64,000 nucleotides of DNA from Burkholderia sp. Ax-1724 (GCF_011752995.1 NZ_VWWL01000007.1:62001-126000); one strand, 5' to 3'. Numbered from the stretch's first letter, positions 9,591 to 19,092 are shown. Numbers and translations: made by a program. Notes: generated by a model not told the origin, from the letters alone.

Positions 9591-10889
9591 TTAGTCGAGC
9601 GGCGCCGAACGCAGATCGGCCACCTGCTGCGGCGACACGGCGGTGCCGTGGTTGCCCCAGGACATACGGATGTACGTCACGACGGCCGCGACTTCCTGAT
9701 TCGACAGCGCCTGCGCAAACGGCGGCATGCCATACGGATGCGGGTTCGCTTCCGTGCTCGGCGGATAACCGCCGTTCAGCACCATGCGGATCGGGTTGAC
9801 TGCCGATGGCATCTGGATCGACGGGTTGTTCGCGAGCGGCGGGAACGCCGGCGGCTGGCCGAGACCATTTTCCGCGTGGCACTTCGCGCAGTTGTCAACG
9901 TAGATCTTCTGGCCTTGCTTCAACAGTTCGCCACCGAACTTTTCCGAGGTTTCGAGCTGCAGCGGTTCCGGTGCGTCGCTCTTCTGCGGAATCGTCTTCA
10001 GGTACGTCGCCATCGCGTTGATATCTTCGGTCGACAGATACTGCAGGCTGTTGTGCACCACTTCGGCCATCGGACCGAACACCGCGCCGCGGTTCGACAC
10101 ACCGGTCTTCAGCAGGCTGGCGATGTCCTGCAGGTCCCAGTCGCCGAGGCCGGCTTCCTTGTTCGACGTCAGCGACGGCGCATACCAGTTCTGCAGCGGA
10201 ATCAGACCGCCCGCGAACGCCGCCGAATTGACCGGGCCGCCCATCGCGTTGATCGAGGTGTGGCACATGCCGCAGTGGCCGAGGCCTTCGACCAGATACG
10301 CGCCGCGGTTCCACTCGACCGACTTGGTCGGGTCCGGCTTGAACTCGCCTTCACGGAAGAACAGCGTGCGCCAGCCGATCAGCATGTTGCGCTGGTTGAA
10401 CGGGAATTTCAGTTCGTGCGGACGGCTCGGCACGTTGACCGGCGCGACCGAGCGCAGGTACGCGTAGATCGCGTCCGCGTCGGCGCGCGTGACCTTCGTG
10501 TAGCTCGTGAACGGGAAGCCCGGATAGAGCAGGCTGCCGTCCTTCGAGCGGCCCGTGTGCATCGCGCGATAGAAGTCGTCCTGGGTCCACTTGCCGATGC
10601 CGTACTGGTCGTCCGGCGTGATGTTCGGCGTGAACATCGTGCCGAACGGCGTCGCCATCGGCAGGCCGCCGGCGAACGGCTTGCCGCCGCGCACCGTGTG
10701 GCAGGCGATACAGTCGCCGGCGCGGGCGAGGTACTCGCCCTTCTTGATCAGTTCGGCCTGGTCGGTGGGCGTGGCCGCCACGGCCGAGCCGTTATGCAGG
10801 TTGTCGCCACCCGACCAGAGGACGGGAACGAGTGCGGCAGCCGCAGCCACGACGACTGCCGAGAGGGCGAACAAAGACTTGCGTTTCAT
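9591..10889 (-). CDS. exported triheme cytochrome c (alcohol/gluconate dehydrogenase-type subunit)
   Basis: This 432-residue protein begins with a Lys/Arg-rich n-region and a long Ala/Val hydrophobic segment, so it is exported or membrane-anchored in the periplasm. Three CxxCH heme sites are at residues 60-64 (CIACH), 206-210 (CGMCH) and 334-338 (CAKCH), with candidate axial methionines after each. The three-domain order and length match the cytochrome c subunits of membrane-bound gluconate or alcohol dehydrogenases. No flavin or quinoprotein dehydrogenase partner is adjacent; the neighbour upstream is a diheme cytochrome 21 bases away. The pair may pass electrons from an unlinked dehydrogenase to quinone or an oxidase. 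Confidence 0.85.
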   Translation of the reverse strand: MKRKSLFALSAVVVAAAAALVPVLWSGGDNLHNGSAVAATPTDQAELIKKGEYLARAGDCIACHTVRGGKPFAGGLPMATPFGTMFTPNITPDDQYGIGKWTQDDFYRAMHTGRSKDGSLLYPGFPFTSYTKVTRADADAIYAYLRSVAPVNVPSRPHELKFPFNQRNMLIGWRTLFFREGEFKPDPTKSVEWNRGAYLVEGLGHCGMCHTSINAMGGPVNSAAFAGGLIPLQNWYAPSLTSNKEAGLGDWDLQDIASLLKTGVSNRGAVFGPMAEVVHNSLQYLSTEDINAMATYLKTIPQKSDAPEPLQLETSEKFGGELLKQGQKIYVDNCAKCHAENGLGQPPAFPPLANNPSIQMPSAVNPIRMVLNGGYPPSTEANPHPYGMPPFAQALSNQEVAAVVTYIRMSWGNHGTAVSPQQVADLRSAPLD

Positions 10890-10910
10890 TTGAGTGTCTC
10901 TCCCGGCGCC

Positions 10911-11642
10911 TTATTGCGGTTCGCTGCCGCAGGCAAGCGGAGTCTTCAAGGAGCGGGCCGGAGCCGGCACGGGGTTTTGCGGAGCCTTTTGCATCGACAG
11001 CCAGGCCGCGACGGCGTTCACGTCGTCGTCGGACAGACGCGTGGCGACCGTGTGCATGCAGTCGGGCGCGATGGCGTGGCGCGAGCCCGAACGCCAGGCG
11101 CCGAGCTGCGCGCTGATGTAGTCGGCGTGCAGGCCGACGAGACCCGGGATCGCCGGTTCCATGCCGGTGAGCGCCTTGCCGTGGCAGGCCGCGCAGGCGG
11201 GCACCTGCTTCGATGCGTCGCCGTGCAGCACGATCTGCTCGCCGCGCTGGAGCGTCGTCGCCGACACGGTCGGCTTGGCCGGTGGCGGATAGGGCGGACG
11301 CTGCTGCGAGAAGAACGTGGCGATCTGGTGGAGATAGTCGTCGGAGAGATACGTGACGAGGTAGTTCATGGGCGGATACTTGCGGCGCCCTTCACGGAAA
11401 TTCTGTAGCTGGTTGAACAGATAGTTCGCCGGCTTGCCCGCGAGGCGCGGGAAGTAGTCGTTGTCGGTACCTTGACCGTGCGAGCCGTGGCAGGCCGTGC
11501 AACCTTGCACGCGCGCTTCCATCGTGTCGGGGGCCTTCGGTTGAGTCTGCGCTTTCGCAGCGCTATAGACACCCGCGGAGCCGATCAGCAGAAGGGCAAG
11601 CAACGGGCGGAAGAGGCGTCTTGAAGACACGCGTAACTCCAT
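10911..11642 (-). CDS. exported diheme c4-type cytochrome
   Basis: This 243-residue protein has a signal peptide (RRLFRPLLALLLIGSAGVYS) and two heme sites, CTACH at 48-52 and CAACH at 150-154, each with GxGxD or GKALTG surroundings as in class I c4 cytochromes. I placed the start at 11642 (MELRVSSRR), where the signal peptide begins; the upstream open frame is Arg/Ser-rich and unlikely to be translated. It is the first gene of a two-gene unit with the triheme cytochrome. Upstream, 11643-11977, is a divergent region with copC. Confidence 0.85.
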   Translation of the reverse strand: MELRVSSRRLFRPLLALLLIGSAGVYSAAKAQTQPKAPDTMEARVQGCTACHGSHGQGTDNDYFPRLAGKPANYLFNQLQNFREGRRKYPPMNYLVTYLSDDYLHQIATFFSQQRPPYPPPAKPTVSATTLQRGEQIVLHGDASKQVPACAACHGKALTGMEPAIPGLVGLHADYISAQLGAWRSGSRHAIAPDCMHTVATRLSDDDVNAVAAWLSMQKAPQNPVPAPARSLKTPLACGSEPQ

Positions 11643-11977
11643 CAGAATCGGGGACCTGACCGAACTTCGGGCGGCTCGGTGTGAAGGACAGCCGTCGCTG
11701 CGGCGACGCAGCATTCTATCATCGAAGGGTGATGGTGACTATTTGACGCACTCAAGGCCTTCGTTGGTGTGACTGCCATGCGACAGTATGTCGCGTGGCG
11801 CGGGTCGGCTCGTGCTCCGGCCACATGGCATTTGGCGAAGCCGGTTGAACCGATGCCCGCGCGCGCCATCGAAGCGTACACTTGCGGGTCCGCCGGCCGC
11901 GCCGTCCAGGCGACGCGCGCTCTCGCGCCCGCCATTCCACCCAATCATCGTTTGTTCCCCTCAGCTATCGGTCTTAC
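11643..11977. other. divergent promoter region, cytochromes and copC
   Basis: This 335-base region separates the minus-strand cytochrome pair from plus-strand copCD. It is less GC-rich around 11720-11760 (ATCATCGAAGGGTGATGGTGACTATTTGACG), where promoters are likely. I see no convincing copper-box palindrome and no gene. Confidence 0.4.
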
Positions 11978-12355
11978 ATGAAGCTATTCGATTTTTCCGT
12001 TCCGGCGCTGCGTGCGTTGATGTCCGGCGCGCTCGCGCTGGCGGTGTCGTCCACGGCGTTCGCGCACGCCCATCTGGTCTCGAGCGTGCCGGCGGCGAAC
12101 GCCGAGGTCGCCGCGCCCGGCGACGTCACGATCCATTTCACCGAGCCGCTCGAGCCGGCCTTCAGCAGGATCACGCTCGCCGATGCGAGCGGCAAGCCCG
12201 CCGCCACAACGGCTTCCGCGGTCGACGGACAGGATGCGCGGGTCATGCGTCTGGCGCTCCCGCCGCTGGGCGCGGGCCGCTACGCGGTGCACTGGATCGC
12301 GGTGGCGACGGACGGCCATCGTACCCAAGGCGACTTCGCGTTCAACGTCAAATGA
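11978..12355 (+). CDS. copC: periplasmic copper-binding protein CopC
   Basis: This 125-residue protein has a signal peptide ending near residue 29 (STAFA), so the mature chain starts with His, followed by A-H-L. This is the N-terminal Cu(II) site of the CopC family. The beta-sandwich signatures P-x-x-G-x-V-x-I-x-F-x-E-P-L and the closing DGHRTQGDFAFNV are present. It carries copper in the periplasm to or from the membrane protein CopD. Its stop codon overlaps the copD start (ATGA), so the two are translationally coupled. Confidence 0.88.
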   Translation: MKLFDFSVPALRALMSGALALAVSSTAFAHAHLVSSVPAANAEVAAPGDVTIHFTEPLEPAFSRITLADASGKPAATTASAVDGQDARVMRLALPPLGAGRYAVHWIAVATDGHRTQGDFAFNVK

Positions 12356-13281
12356 GCTTCGACGGACTGTGGATCGGGCAGGTCGCAATGGCCGCGCTCA
12401 TGAATGTGTCGTTTGCGTTCGCCGTCGGTTCGGCGCTGCTGGCGGCGTGGCTCGCACGCGACGCGCGGCAGGGCACGTCCCCGGCGCGCCCCGGCTGGCT
12501 GCGCGCGCAGCGTTCGATGCGCGCGGCCGCCATCGTGCTGGTGCTCGCCGACCTCGGCTGGCTGCTGTACCAGACGGCGTCGATGAGCGGCGTCGCGCTG
12601 CCCGCGGCGTTTGGCGTGGTGCCGACCGTGCTCGCGCAGACGCACGTCGGCCGTGGCTGGAGCGTCGCGTTCTGTGGCGCGCTGGTGCTGCTCGGCACCG
12701 CGCTGAGCCACGGCACGGGCCCGCTGCGCAATACGCTGCTGTGGCTCGCGGTGCTGGCGGTCGCGGCGGGCAAGGCGTCGCTCGGTCATGCGGCCGATGC
12801 CGGCGTGCTGTCGGCGGCGATCGGCATGCAGACGCTGCACGTGCTGGCGACGAGCGTCTGGGGCGGCCTCGCGATGGCCTCGGGACTTGCGGTGCTGCCG
12901 GCGCTCGGCGCGTCGACCGCGCGCGGCATGCTGATCCGCACGGCGGCGCAGGTGTCGAACGTGTCGATCGTCGCGGTGGCGCTCGTGCTGCTGTCGGGCG
13001 TTTTCAACGCGGTGCGCGGTTCGGGGGGCTCGCTCGACGCGATCCTGTCGAGCACGTGGGGCCATGTGCTGACGCTCAAGCTCGTGCTGGTCGCGCTCGC
13101 GCTCGTGTTGGGCGGGCTGAACCGGCTGTCGGCGCTGCCGCGCCTGCGCCGCACCGCGTCGACGATGGACGCGCACACGTTCGTCAACGTGCTGTATCTC
13201 GAAGCGCTCGTGATGATCGGCGTGTTCGTCGTGGCGGCGGCGCTGTCGCATAGCGTGCCGGCGTTTGCGGCGCTCGGCTGA
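12352..13281 (+). CDS. copD: copper resistance/import membrane protein CopD
   Basis: This 309-residue integral membrane protein has about eight hydrophobic helices and the CopD domain in its C-terminal half (H-x-x-x-x-x-W-G-G near LHVLATSVWGGLAM, and LKLVLVALALVLGGLNR). It overlaps copC by four bases and probably moves copper across the inner membrane with it. Histidines in transmembrane segments (SLGHAADAG, LSHSVPAF) are candidate ligands. No sensor or CopA/CopB gene accompanies the pair, so it may serve copper supply to cuproenzymes rather than high-level resistance. Confidence 0.85.
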   Translation: MSFDGLWIGQVAMAALMNVSFAFAVGSALLAAWLARDARQGTSPARPGWLRAQRSMRAAAIVLVLADLGWLLYQTASMSGVALPAAFGVVPTVLAQTHVGRGWSVAFCGALVLLGTALSHGTGPLRNTLLWLAVLAVAAGKASLGHAADAGVLSAAIGMQTLHVLATSVWGGLAMASGLAVLPALGASTARGMLIRTAAQVSNVSIVAVALVLLSGVFNAVRGSGGSLDAILSSTWGHVLTLKLVLVALALVLGGLNRLSALPRLRRTASTMDAHTFVNVLYLEALVMIGVFVVAAALSHSVPAFAALG

Positions 13282-13283
13282 GC

Positions 13284-13481
13284 GTGGGTCAGATGGATGC
13301 CGTTCTGCCGATGCTCGGGCAGATCGGCATTGCTTTCGGGACAAGCTCGCCGGCGAGGGCCGACTCCGCGACGGTCTTCGGTCTCGCCTGCGCGTTCGGG
13401 TTCCGCTGTGCCGGGCCGCTTGCGGAGCGTGTCGGACAACGCACGTTGATCGTGGCCGGCACATGCTCAGGCTGGAAATAG
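13284..13481 (+). pseudogene. fragment of an MFS transporter
   Basis: This 65-codon frame starts two bases after the copD stop. It resembles the first two transmembrane segments of a drug-type MFS transporter: LPMLGQIGIAFG followed by the A-motif loop GPLAERVGQRTLIVAG. A full transporter has about 400 residues, and nothing after the fragment continues the fold. The adjacent LysR gene ends eight bases later in the opposite direction. I read it as the residue of a transporter that was deleted, possibly once the partner of the LysR regulator. Confidence 0.5.
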
Positions 13482-13488
13482 CCAGGCC

Positions 13489-14379
13489 TTACGCGGAATA
13501 GCGGAAGAATTCGACGAAGGCGCGCAATGCCGGGCGCATCTGTCGCCGGGAAGGGTAATAAATATAAAAGCCATCGAAAGGCGGACACCATTCTTCCATG
13601 ACGGAGATCAGCCGCCCTTCGCGTACGTCGGCCGCGACGGCTTCCTCAAACAGAAACGCCAGTCCCACTCCGTCGAGGGCGGCCTGCCTCATCAATTCCT
13701 GCTGCGGCAGGATCACGCTGCCCTTGACCTCGACACTAACCGCATGCCCGTCATGCTCCAGTTCCCAACGGTATAGGCGTCCGCTTTCGAACCGGCGGCG
13801 GATGCAGTTGTGTGCGCTCAGATCGCGTGGATGCCGGGGCCTGGGATGTCGCTCGAAGTAGGCGGGGGAAGCGACAATCATGCCGCGCCGTGGCCCGTCC
13901 GCGCGTACCGCGATCATGTCGGCCGCGAGGCTCTCCCCGAGCCTGATCCCCGCGTCGCAACCCTTTTCGACGATGTCTTCAAAAATATCCGAAACGCGAA
14001 TGTCGAGTTCGATCGCGGGATAGCGCGCCGTAAACGCCGGCAGGCGTCGCATGATGACTTCCTGGACCGCGAGAAACGGCATCGTGATCCGCAATGGGCC
14101 GGCGGGCGCAACGGCCCCTTCCGTGACCTCGGTGAATCCCGTTTCGATTTCGGCAAGGGGGCCGGCGACCCGGGCAAGGAGACGTTCCCCTTCCTCGGTC
14201 GGGCGTGTCGAGCGCGTGGTGCGCGCCAGCAACCTCAGGCCGAGCGTGTCCTCCAGCGTGGAGACCGCGTGGCTGACCGCTGAAGGCGCGATGCCGAGCT
14301 GATCCGCCGCTGCCCGAAAACTGCCAGTCCTGGCAACGGTCACGAAAACGACGAGTTGGGAAAGCTGTGTTCGATCCAT
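13489..14379 (-). CDS. LysR-family transcriptional regulator
   Basis: This 296-residue protein has an N-terminal winged HTH (residues 1-60, with FRAAADQLGIAPSAVSHAVSTLE as the HTH) and a LysR substrate domain from about 90 to the end. The start MDRTQLSQL at 14379 is the usual LysR start; the upstream extension to 14493 is not protein-like. It is divergent from an aldo/keto reductase with a 105-base gap, the standard arrangement in which the LysR protein activates its neighbour in response to a small inducer. The wording places it in the group next to oxidoreductases and MFS exporters. Confidence 0.88.
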   Translation of the reverse strand: MDRTQLSQLVVFVTVARTGSFRAAADQLGIAPSAVSHAVSTLEDTLGLRLLARTTRSTRPTEEGERLLARVAGPLAEIETGFTEVTEGAVAPAGPLRITMPFLAVQEVIMRRLPAFTARYPAIELDIRVSDIFEDIVEKGCDAGIRLGESLAADMIAVRADGPRRGMIVASPAYFERHPRPRHPRDLSAHNCIRRRFESGRLYRWELEHDGHAVSVEVKGSVILPQQELMRQAALDGVGLAFLFEEAVAADVREGRLISVMEEWCPPFDGFYIYYPSRRQMRPALRAFVEFFRYSA

Positions 14380-14484
14380 TGTTCGAAATTTTAGATCAAC
14401 ACAAACTGCTTTACACGGGTTATCAGCATCATTCGCTCCAACTACCATGCTTCCATTCCGCGTTAATTCACAAAGGAGTGCGCT

Positions 14485-15480
14485 ATGGAACATCGCAAGT
14501 TAGGAAAAATCGAAGTTTCGCCCATCGGTTTGGGCTGCATGGGGCTGAGCCAGTCTTATGGCGCGCAGGACGAAGCCAGCTCGATCCGGACGCTGCAGCG
14601 CGCCGTCGAGCTGGGCGTGAGCTTCTTCGATACCGCCGAGGTTTATGGACCTCATCGCAACGAGATTCTGCTGGGCAAGGCGCTCAGGCCTTACCGTGAG
14701 CGCGTGGTCATCGCGACGAAATTCGGCTTCGTCTACAACCGGGAGCGCAGCGATTTCGGCGAAATCACCGGAACGGACGGACGTCCCGAAAACGCCCGCG
14801 CGGTCGCGGAAGCCTCGCTGAAGCGCCTCGATACCGATGTCATCGACCTTTATTATCTGCATCGCGTCGATCCGGCCGTGCCGGTCGAGGAGAGTGTCGG
14901 CGCCATGGCCGAGCTGGTGGCCGAAGGCAAGGTGCGCGCCATCGGTCTTTCCGAGGTCTCCGCCGAGACGCTGCGGCGGGCGCATGCCATTCACCCGATC
15001 ACGGCTTTGCAGAGCGAATACTCGCTCTGGACTCGCGATGTCGAAACAAACGGCGTGCTCGACACCTGCCGCGAACTGGGCATTGCCTTCGTGCCGTTCA
15101 GCCCGCTGGGCCGCGGCTTCCTGACCGGAAAAATGCCGGCCACCACCACGCTGGAATCGGGTGACTTCCGCCACAGCTTGCCGCGCTTCCAGCCCGGCCA
15201 TATCGAGGCCAATCGCCAGTTGGTGACGGTGATCGAGGACATCGCCGCGGCGAAAGGCGCAAGCGCTGCGCAAGTCGCCCTCGCCTGGGTACTGGCTCAA
15301 GGGCGCGACATCGTGCCGATTCCCGGCGCAAAGCGCATCGCGAATCTGGAACAGAATGTCGATGCCGCGAGCCTTGCGTTGACCGAAGCGGAGTGCGCAC
15401 GGCTCGAAGCGACGTTCTCTCCCGAGAACATCTCGGGCAGCCGATATCCGGCTTCTTTCGAAGCAATGGGGCCGAAGTAG
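14485..15480 (+). CDS. aldo/keto reductase
   Basis: This 331-residue (beta/alpha)8 NADPH-dependent reductase contains the full catalytic tetrad: Asp49 (FFDTAEVYG), Tyr54, Lys79 (IATKFGF) and His126 (YYLHRVD). The C-terminal cofactor loop (IPIPGAKRIANLEQN-like, here IVPIPGAKRI) is present. It is related to the YajO/IolS type that reduces aldehydes and methylglyoxal-like carbonyls, but the physiological substrate is unknown. A good AAAGGAG site precedes the ATG. It is divergent from the LysR gene and probably controlled by it. Confidence 0.88.
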   Translation: MEHRKLGKIEVSPIGLGCMGLSQSYGAQDEASSIRTLQRAVELGVSFFDTAEVYGPHRNEILLGKALRPYRERVVIATKFGFVYNRERSDFGEITGTDGRPENARAVAEASLKRLDTDVIDLYYLHRVDPAVPVEESVGAMAELVAEGKVRAIGLSEVSAETLRRAHAIHPITALQSEYSLWTRDVETNGVLDTCRELGIAFVPFSPLGRGFLTGKMPATTTLESGDFRHSLPRFQPGHIEANRQLVTVIEDIAAAKGASAAQVALAWVLAQGRDIVPIPGAKRIANLEQNVDAASLALTEAECARLEATFSPENISGSRYPASFEAMGPK

Positions 15481-15554
15481 GTTTCCGCCCTGCCTGGAAG
15501 GACTCCACCCGATAGCGGTCCAGGGCAGCGGGCCGGAGTCGCCGGGAAATTAAA

Positions 15555-15599
15555 AAAAGCAAAAAAAAGCGCCGCACGGCAGTAGGGCGCGTGCGGCGC
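15555..15599 (-). terminator. Rho-independent terminator after the YodC-like gene
   Basis: On the minus strand, GCGCCGCACG and CGTGCGGCGC form a ten-base-pair stem followed by eight T residues. It lies 50 bases past the stop of the 15649 gene and faces the end of the aldo/keto reductase gene, so it may insulate both. Confidence 0.88.
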
Positions 15600-15648
15600 A
15601 ATACACACGATCGGCTGGCATCGACCAGCCGATCCGCTCCTGCTCTCT

Positions 15649-15885
15649 TCAGGCCACGAGCGCTTCGTCGTGCACTGCGTCGTGCGCCCGCTCCAGGGTC
15701 TCCTCCGGAAACATCTCCTGCTGAAGCTCGCCCGCGTCGCTGAACCACTGGCAGATCAGCCAGTTGCCCGGCGCGAACACGACCGGGCCGCTCCAGGTTG
15801 CCGTCATCGGACGGCCGCCGGACTTCAGTTTCAGCACGTCGCCCGGGCTGTACACCGGTTTGGCGTTTCTCTTGATGAGCCGCAT
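15649..15885 (-). CDS. YodC/DUF2158-family small protein
   Basis: This 78-residue protein contains the DUF2158 pattern: a short strand with F/Y-x-x-GDxVxLKSGGRPMT at about 13-28, then CQWF near residue 46 with following acidic residues. Members form a small SH3-like barrel of unknown function, widespread in proteobacteria. It ends at a strong terminator and lies 12 bases downstream of a small membrane protein gene on the same strand, so both are probably co-transcribed. Confidence 0.7.
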   Translation of the reverse strand: MRLIKRNAKPVYSPGDVLKLKSGGRPMTATWSGPVVFAPGNWLICQWFSDAGELQQEMFPEETLERAHDAVHDEALVA

Positions 15886-15897
15886 CGCGAGCCTCGC

Positions 15898-16254
15898 TTA
15901 CTCGAAGCCGAGCCGATGGGCGAGGATCGGCGCGCAGAACAGCGCGATCGCACAGCCCGCGGCCTTGCCTTCGAGTTCGGCGCCGGCCGCGCGCGAGCCG
16001 ACCATCTGCGTGAGCAGATCGAATATCTGCGGCAGGCAGTACAGCACCGCCGCGCCGATAAAGCACTTCGCGACCACCGCGATGCTCCAGCCGCGCTCGT
16101 ACGCGAACATCGCGCCGATGACCCGCAGCACGCCGAACGCGACCAGCGCGCCGACCGCCGCCTGTTCGCGGATCAGATAGTCAGGAAGGAATTCGCCCAC
16201 GTTGTTCCCCGTAGCATGTGTCGTTTGCATGCATTTGAGCAAGGAGCGGGCCAT
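15898..16254 (-). CDS. small membrane protein of unknown function
   Basis: This protein of about 118 residues has three to four hydrophobic stretches (AAVGALVAFGVLRVIGAMFA, WSIAVVAKCFIGAAVLYCL and a C-terminal one), so it is an inner-membrane protein. I do not recognise the family. The start is uncertain: ATG at 16254, ATG at 16230 and TTG at 16287 are all possible, and none has a strong ribosome-binding site. It appears to be in a two-gene unit with the YodC-like protein downstream. Confidence 0.55.
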   Translation of the reverse strand: MARSLLKCMQTTHATGNNVGEFLPDYLIREQAAVGALVAFGVLRVIGAMFAYERGWSIAVVAKCFIGAAVLYCLPQIFDLLTQMVGSRAAGAELEGKAAGCAIALFCAPILAHRLGFE

Positions 16255-16439
16255 GCGTATGTCCGATACCGAACCAATGACGCGCAAGCCTTGCCGGGTA
16301 AGGCTTTGCGGGGAGAGGGCGAAATCCGGGAGCGGTCGTGAAACGCCGGTTCGAGGCGTTTCGGTCCGGGATGTTACGTTACTGCGACGGCCCGCGCGTC
16401 ACGTGGCCGTAACACGCGGGCGGGGCGTCGGCGAAGCGT

Positions 16440-17729
16440 TCAGCGGATGCGCTCGATCTTGCCGACGAGGAACAGATACGACAGCGCGCCGACCACGCCG
16501 ACCGCGCTCATGAACATCAGCGCGGGCTTGAAGTCGCTGTTTTTGACGATGAAGCCGATCACCACCGGCACGCAGATCGACGACAGATTGCCCATCAGGT
16601 TGAACATGCCGCCGGTCAGGCCGAGCAGCTCCTTCTTCGCCATCGACGACACCAGCACCCACGTGATCGACGAAAAGCCGCTGCCGAAGAACGCGATCGC
16701 CATGAAGAGGATCACCATCGCGGGCGTGTCGACGTAGTTCGCGCCGACGATTGCCGTCGACAGCAGGAGGCCCGTGACGATCGGCACCTTGCGCGCGACC
16801 GTGGCCGACACGCCGCGCCGCATCATCCAGTCCGACAGCAGGCCCGAGGCGAGAATGCCGACGAACGCCGCGAGAAACGGCACGGCCGCCATGAAGCCGG
16901 CCTTCAGGAAGTCCATGTGCCGGTACTTGACGAGGTAGGTCGGAAACCAGGTGAGGAAGAACCACAGCGTCGAGGTCACCGCGATCTGGCCGATGTACAC
17001 GCCCCACAGCTTGCGGTTGCCGAGCACGGCGCGCCAGTCGGCGGCGGTATAGCGGGCGCGGGCGCGCGGCGCGCTGCCGAGTTCGACGAGGCCGCCGCCC
17101 GCGCGGATGACGTCGAGTTCGGCCGCGTTGATGCCGCTGGCCTCGGACGGCTCGCGATACAGCGCGTACCAGACCAGCGCCCAGCCGATGCCGAGCGCGC
17201 CCGTCAGAAAGAACACGCCCTGCCAGCCGAAGTGCTGCTGCGTGAGCACGAGCACCGGCGTCAGGAACGCGAGCCCGACGTACTGGCCGGACGTGTAGCT
17301 CGCGATGGCGCGGGCCCGTTCGTTATCGGGAAACCATGTGGTGACGACGCGATTGAGCGTCGGATAGGCGGGCGCTTCGAGCGCGCCCAGCAATACGCGC
17401 AGCGACAGCAGCACCGCGAACGCGCTGGCGAAGCCCTGCAGCAGCGTCGCGAGCGACCATAGTCCGATGATCAGCGCGAGCAGCAGGCGAGGCCGCGTGC
17501 GGTCCACGAGGATGCCGCCGGGAATCTGCAGCAGCGCATACGACCAGCCGAAGGCCGAGAACACGAGGCCCATCTGGGCGGGATCGAGTTGCAGGTCCTG
17601 GCCGATCGCGGTCGCGGCGATCGACAGATTGCTGCGGTCGAGATAGGTGATGACGACGGTGACGAACAGCATCGCGAGCAGGCGATGGCGCTTGCCGGTC
17701 GCTTGCATTTGGGTGTGGGTTGTCTCCAC
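16440..17729 (-). CDS. MFS sugar-acid transporter (ACS family)
   Basis: This 429-residue 12-helix transporter belongs to the anion:cation symporter family (galactonate, glucarate and hexuronate permeases). Typical markers are ITYLDRSNLSIAAT at residues 27-40, GWSYALLQIPGGILVDR near 65-82, and a charged central loop around 200-225. It lies 214 bases downstream of a D-galactonate dehydratase gene on the same strand and faces a GntR regulator, so it most likely imports D-galactonate or a close aldonate (DgoT-like). Confidence 0.85.
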   Translation of the reverse strand: METTHTQMQATGKRHRLLAMLFVTVVITYLDRSNLSIAATAIGQDLQLDPAQMGLVFSAFGWSYALLQIPGGILVDRTRPRLLLALIIGLWSLATLLQGFASAFAVLLSLRVLLGALEAPAYPTLNRVVTTWFPDNERARAIASYTSGQYVGLAFLTPVLVLTQQHFGWQGVFFLTGALGIGWALVWYALYREPSEASGINAAELDVIRAGGGLVELGSAPRARARYTAADWRAVLGNRKLWGVYIGQIAVTSTLWFFLTWFPTYLVKYRHMDFLKAGFMAAVPFLAAFVGILASGLLSDWMMRRGVSATVARKVPIVTGLLLSTAIVGANYVDTPAMVILFMAIAFFGSGFSSITWVLVSSMAKKELLGLTGGMFNLMGNLSSICVPVVIGFIVKNSDFKPALMFMSAVGVVGALSYLFLVGKIERIR

Positions 17730-17943
17730 GAGGGTCAGCCTCTTGATGATTTTGTTATCGGCGGCGGGCGGGGGCGACGAACCGGCAGGGCGCGGTCGCG
17801 TCTATCGGACGGCGCGCAACAGCCGCCGCCGGGCCGCATGGGATGCGTAGCCTGGCGCTTACCCCAGGTGCACCCCAAGGCACACCGATGCCGGCACGCT
17901 GCCCGCCGGCGGCGTGCCGCTTCATCCGCTCAGGGGCGCGGAA

Positions 17944-19092
17944 TCACCATTCGGCGACGCTGCCGTCCGCGTGACGCCACACCGGATTGCGCCAGCGATG
18001 ACCGACCTTCGCCATCTCGCGCACCTTCTCCTCGTTGACCTCGATGCCGAGTCCCGGGCCCTGCGGAATCGACACGAAACCGTCTTCGTACCTGAAGACC
18101 TCCGGGTTTTTGATGTAGTCGAGCAGGTCGTTGCCCTGGTTGTAGTGAATGCCGAGGCTCTGTTCCTGGATGAACGCGTTGTAGCTGACCGCGTCGATCT
18201 GCAGGCAGGTGGCGAGCGCGATCGGGCCGAGCGGGCAATGCAGCGCGAGCGCGACGTCGTAGGCCTCGGCCATCGCGGCGATCTTGCGGCATTCGGTGAT
18301 GCCGCCCGCGTGCGACGCGTCCGGCTGGATGATGTCGACGTAGCCGCCCGAGAGGATGTGCTTGAAGTCCCAGCGCGAATACAGACGCTCGCCGAGCGCG
18401 ATCGGCGTGTTGGTCTGATTGACGATGTCGCGCAGCGCCTCGGCGTTCTCCGAGAGCACCGGCTCCTCGATGAAGAGCAGCTTGTACGGATCGAGCTCCT
18501 TCGCGAGCACCTTCGCCATCGGCTTATGGACGCGGCCGTGGAAGTCCACGCCGATGCCGACGTTCGGTCCGACCGCCTCGCGCACCGCCGCGACGTTGTT
18601 GATCACGCCTTGCACGTTGTCGAAGGTGTCGATGATCTGCAGCTCTTCCGAGCCGTTCATCTTGACGGCCTTGAAGCCGCGCTCGACCACCGCGCGCGCG
18701 TTGTTGGCGACGTCGCTCGGGCGGTCGCCGCCGATCCACGAGTACACCTTGATGCGCTCGCGCACCTGGCCGCCGAGCAGCGCATGCACCGGCACGCCAT
18801 GATGCTTGCCCTTGATGTCCCACAACGCCTGGTCGACGCCCGCGATCGCGCTCATCGTGATCGGGCCGCCGCGATAGAAGCCCGCGCGGTACATCACCTG
18901 CCAGTGGTCCTCGATCAGCAGCGGGTCCTTGCCGATCAGATAGTCGGACAGTTCCTCGACCGCGGCGGCCACCGTATGCGCGCGGCCCTCGACCACCGGC
19001 TCGCCCCAGCCGACGATGCCCTCGTCGGTCTCGATCTTCAGGAAGCACCAGCGCGGCGGGACGATGAAGGTTTCGAGTTTGGTGATTTTCAT
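17944..19092 (-). CDS. dgoD: D-galactonate dehydratase
   Basis: This 382-residue enolase-superfamily enzyme of the mandelate racemase group dehydrates D-galactonate to 2-keto-3-deoxygalactonate. The metal ligands Asp183, Glu209 and Glu235 and the catalytic histidines His185 and His285 fall at exactly the numbering known for E. coli DgoD, which strongly supports the specific assignment. It is transcribed with the transporter downstream and diverges from a GntR/FadR-type regulator. The kinase and aldolase for the next steps (DgoK, DgoA) are not in the window and must be elsewhere. Confidence 0.92.
   Translation of the reverse strand: MKITKLETFIVPPRWCFLKIETDEGIVGWGEPVVEGRAHTVAAAVEELSDYLIGKDPLLIEDHWQVMYRAGFYRGGPITMSAIAGVDQALWDIKGKHHGVPVHALLGGQVRERIKVYSWIGGDRPSDVANNARAVVERGFKAVKMNGSEELQIIDTFDNVQGVINNVAAVREAVGPNVGIGVDFHGRVHKPMAKVLAKELDPYKLLFIEEPVLSENAEALRDIVNQTNTPIALGERLYSRWDFKHILSGGYVDIIQPDASHAGGITECRKIAAMAEAYDVALALHCPLGPIALATCLQIDAVSYNAFIQEQSLGIHYNQGNDLLDYIKNPEVFRYEDGFVSIPQGPGLGIEVNEEKVREMAKVGHRWRNPVWRHADGSVAEW

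Noticed and set aside
9474..11408. 644-codon plus-strand open frame
   Set aside because: It is opposite the two cytochrome genes whose CxxCH motifs and signal peptides are clear.
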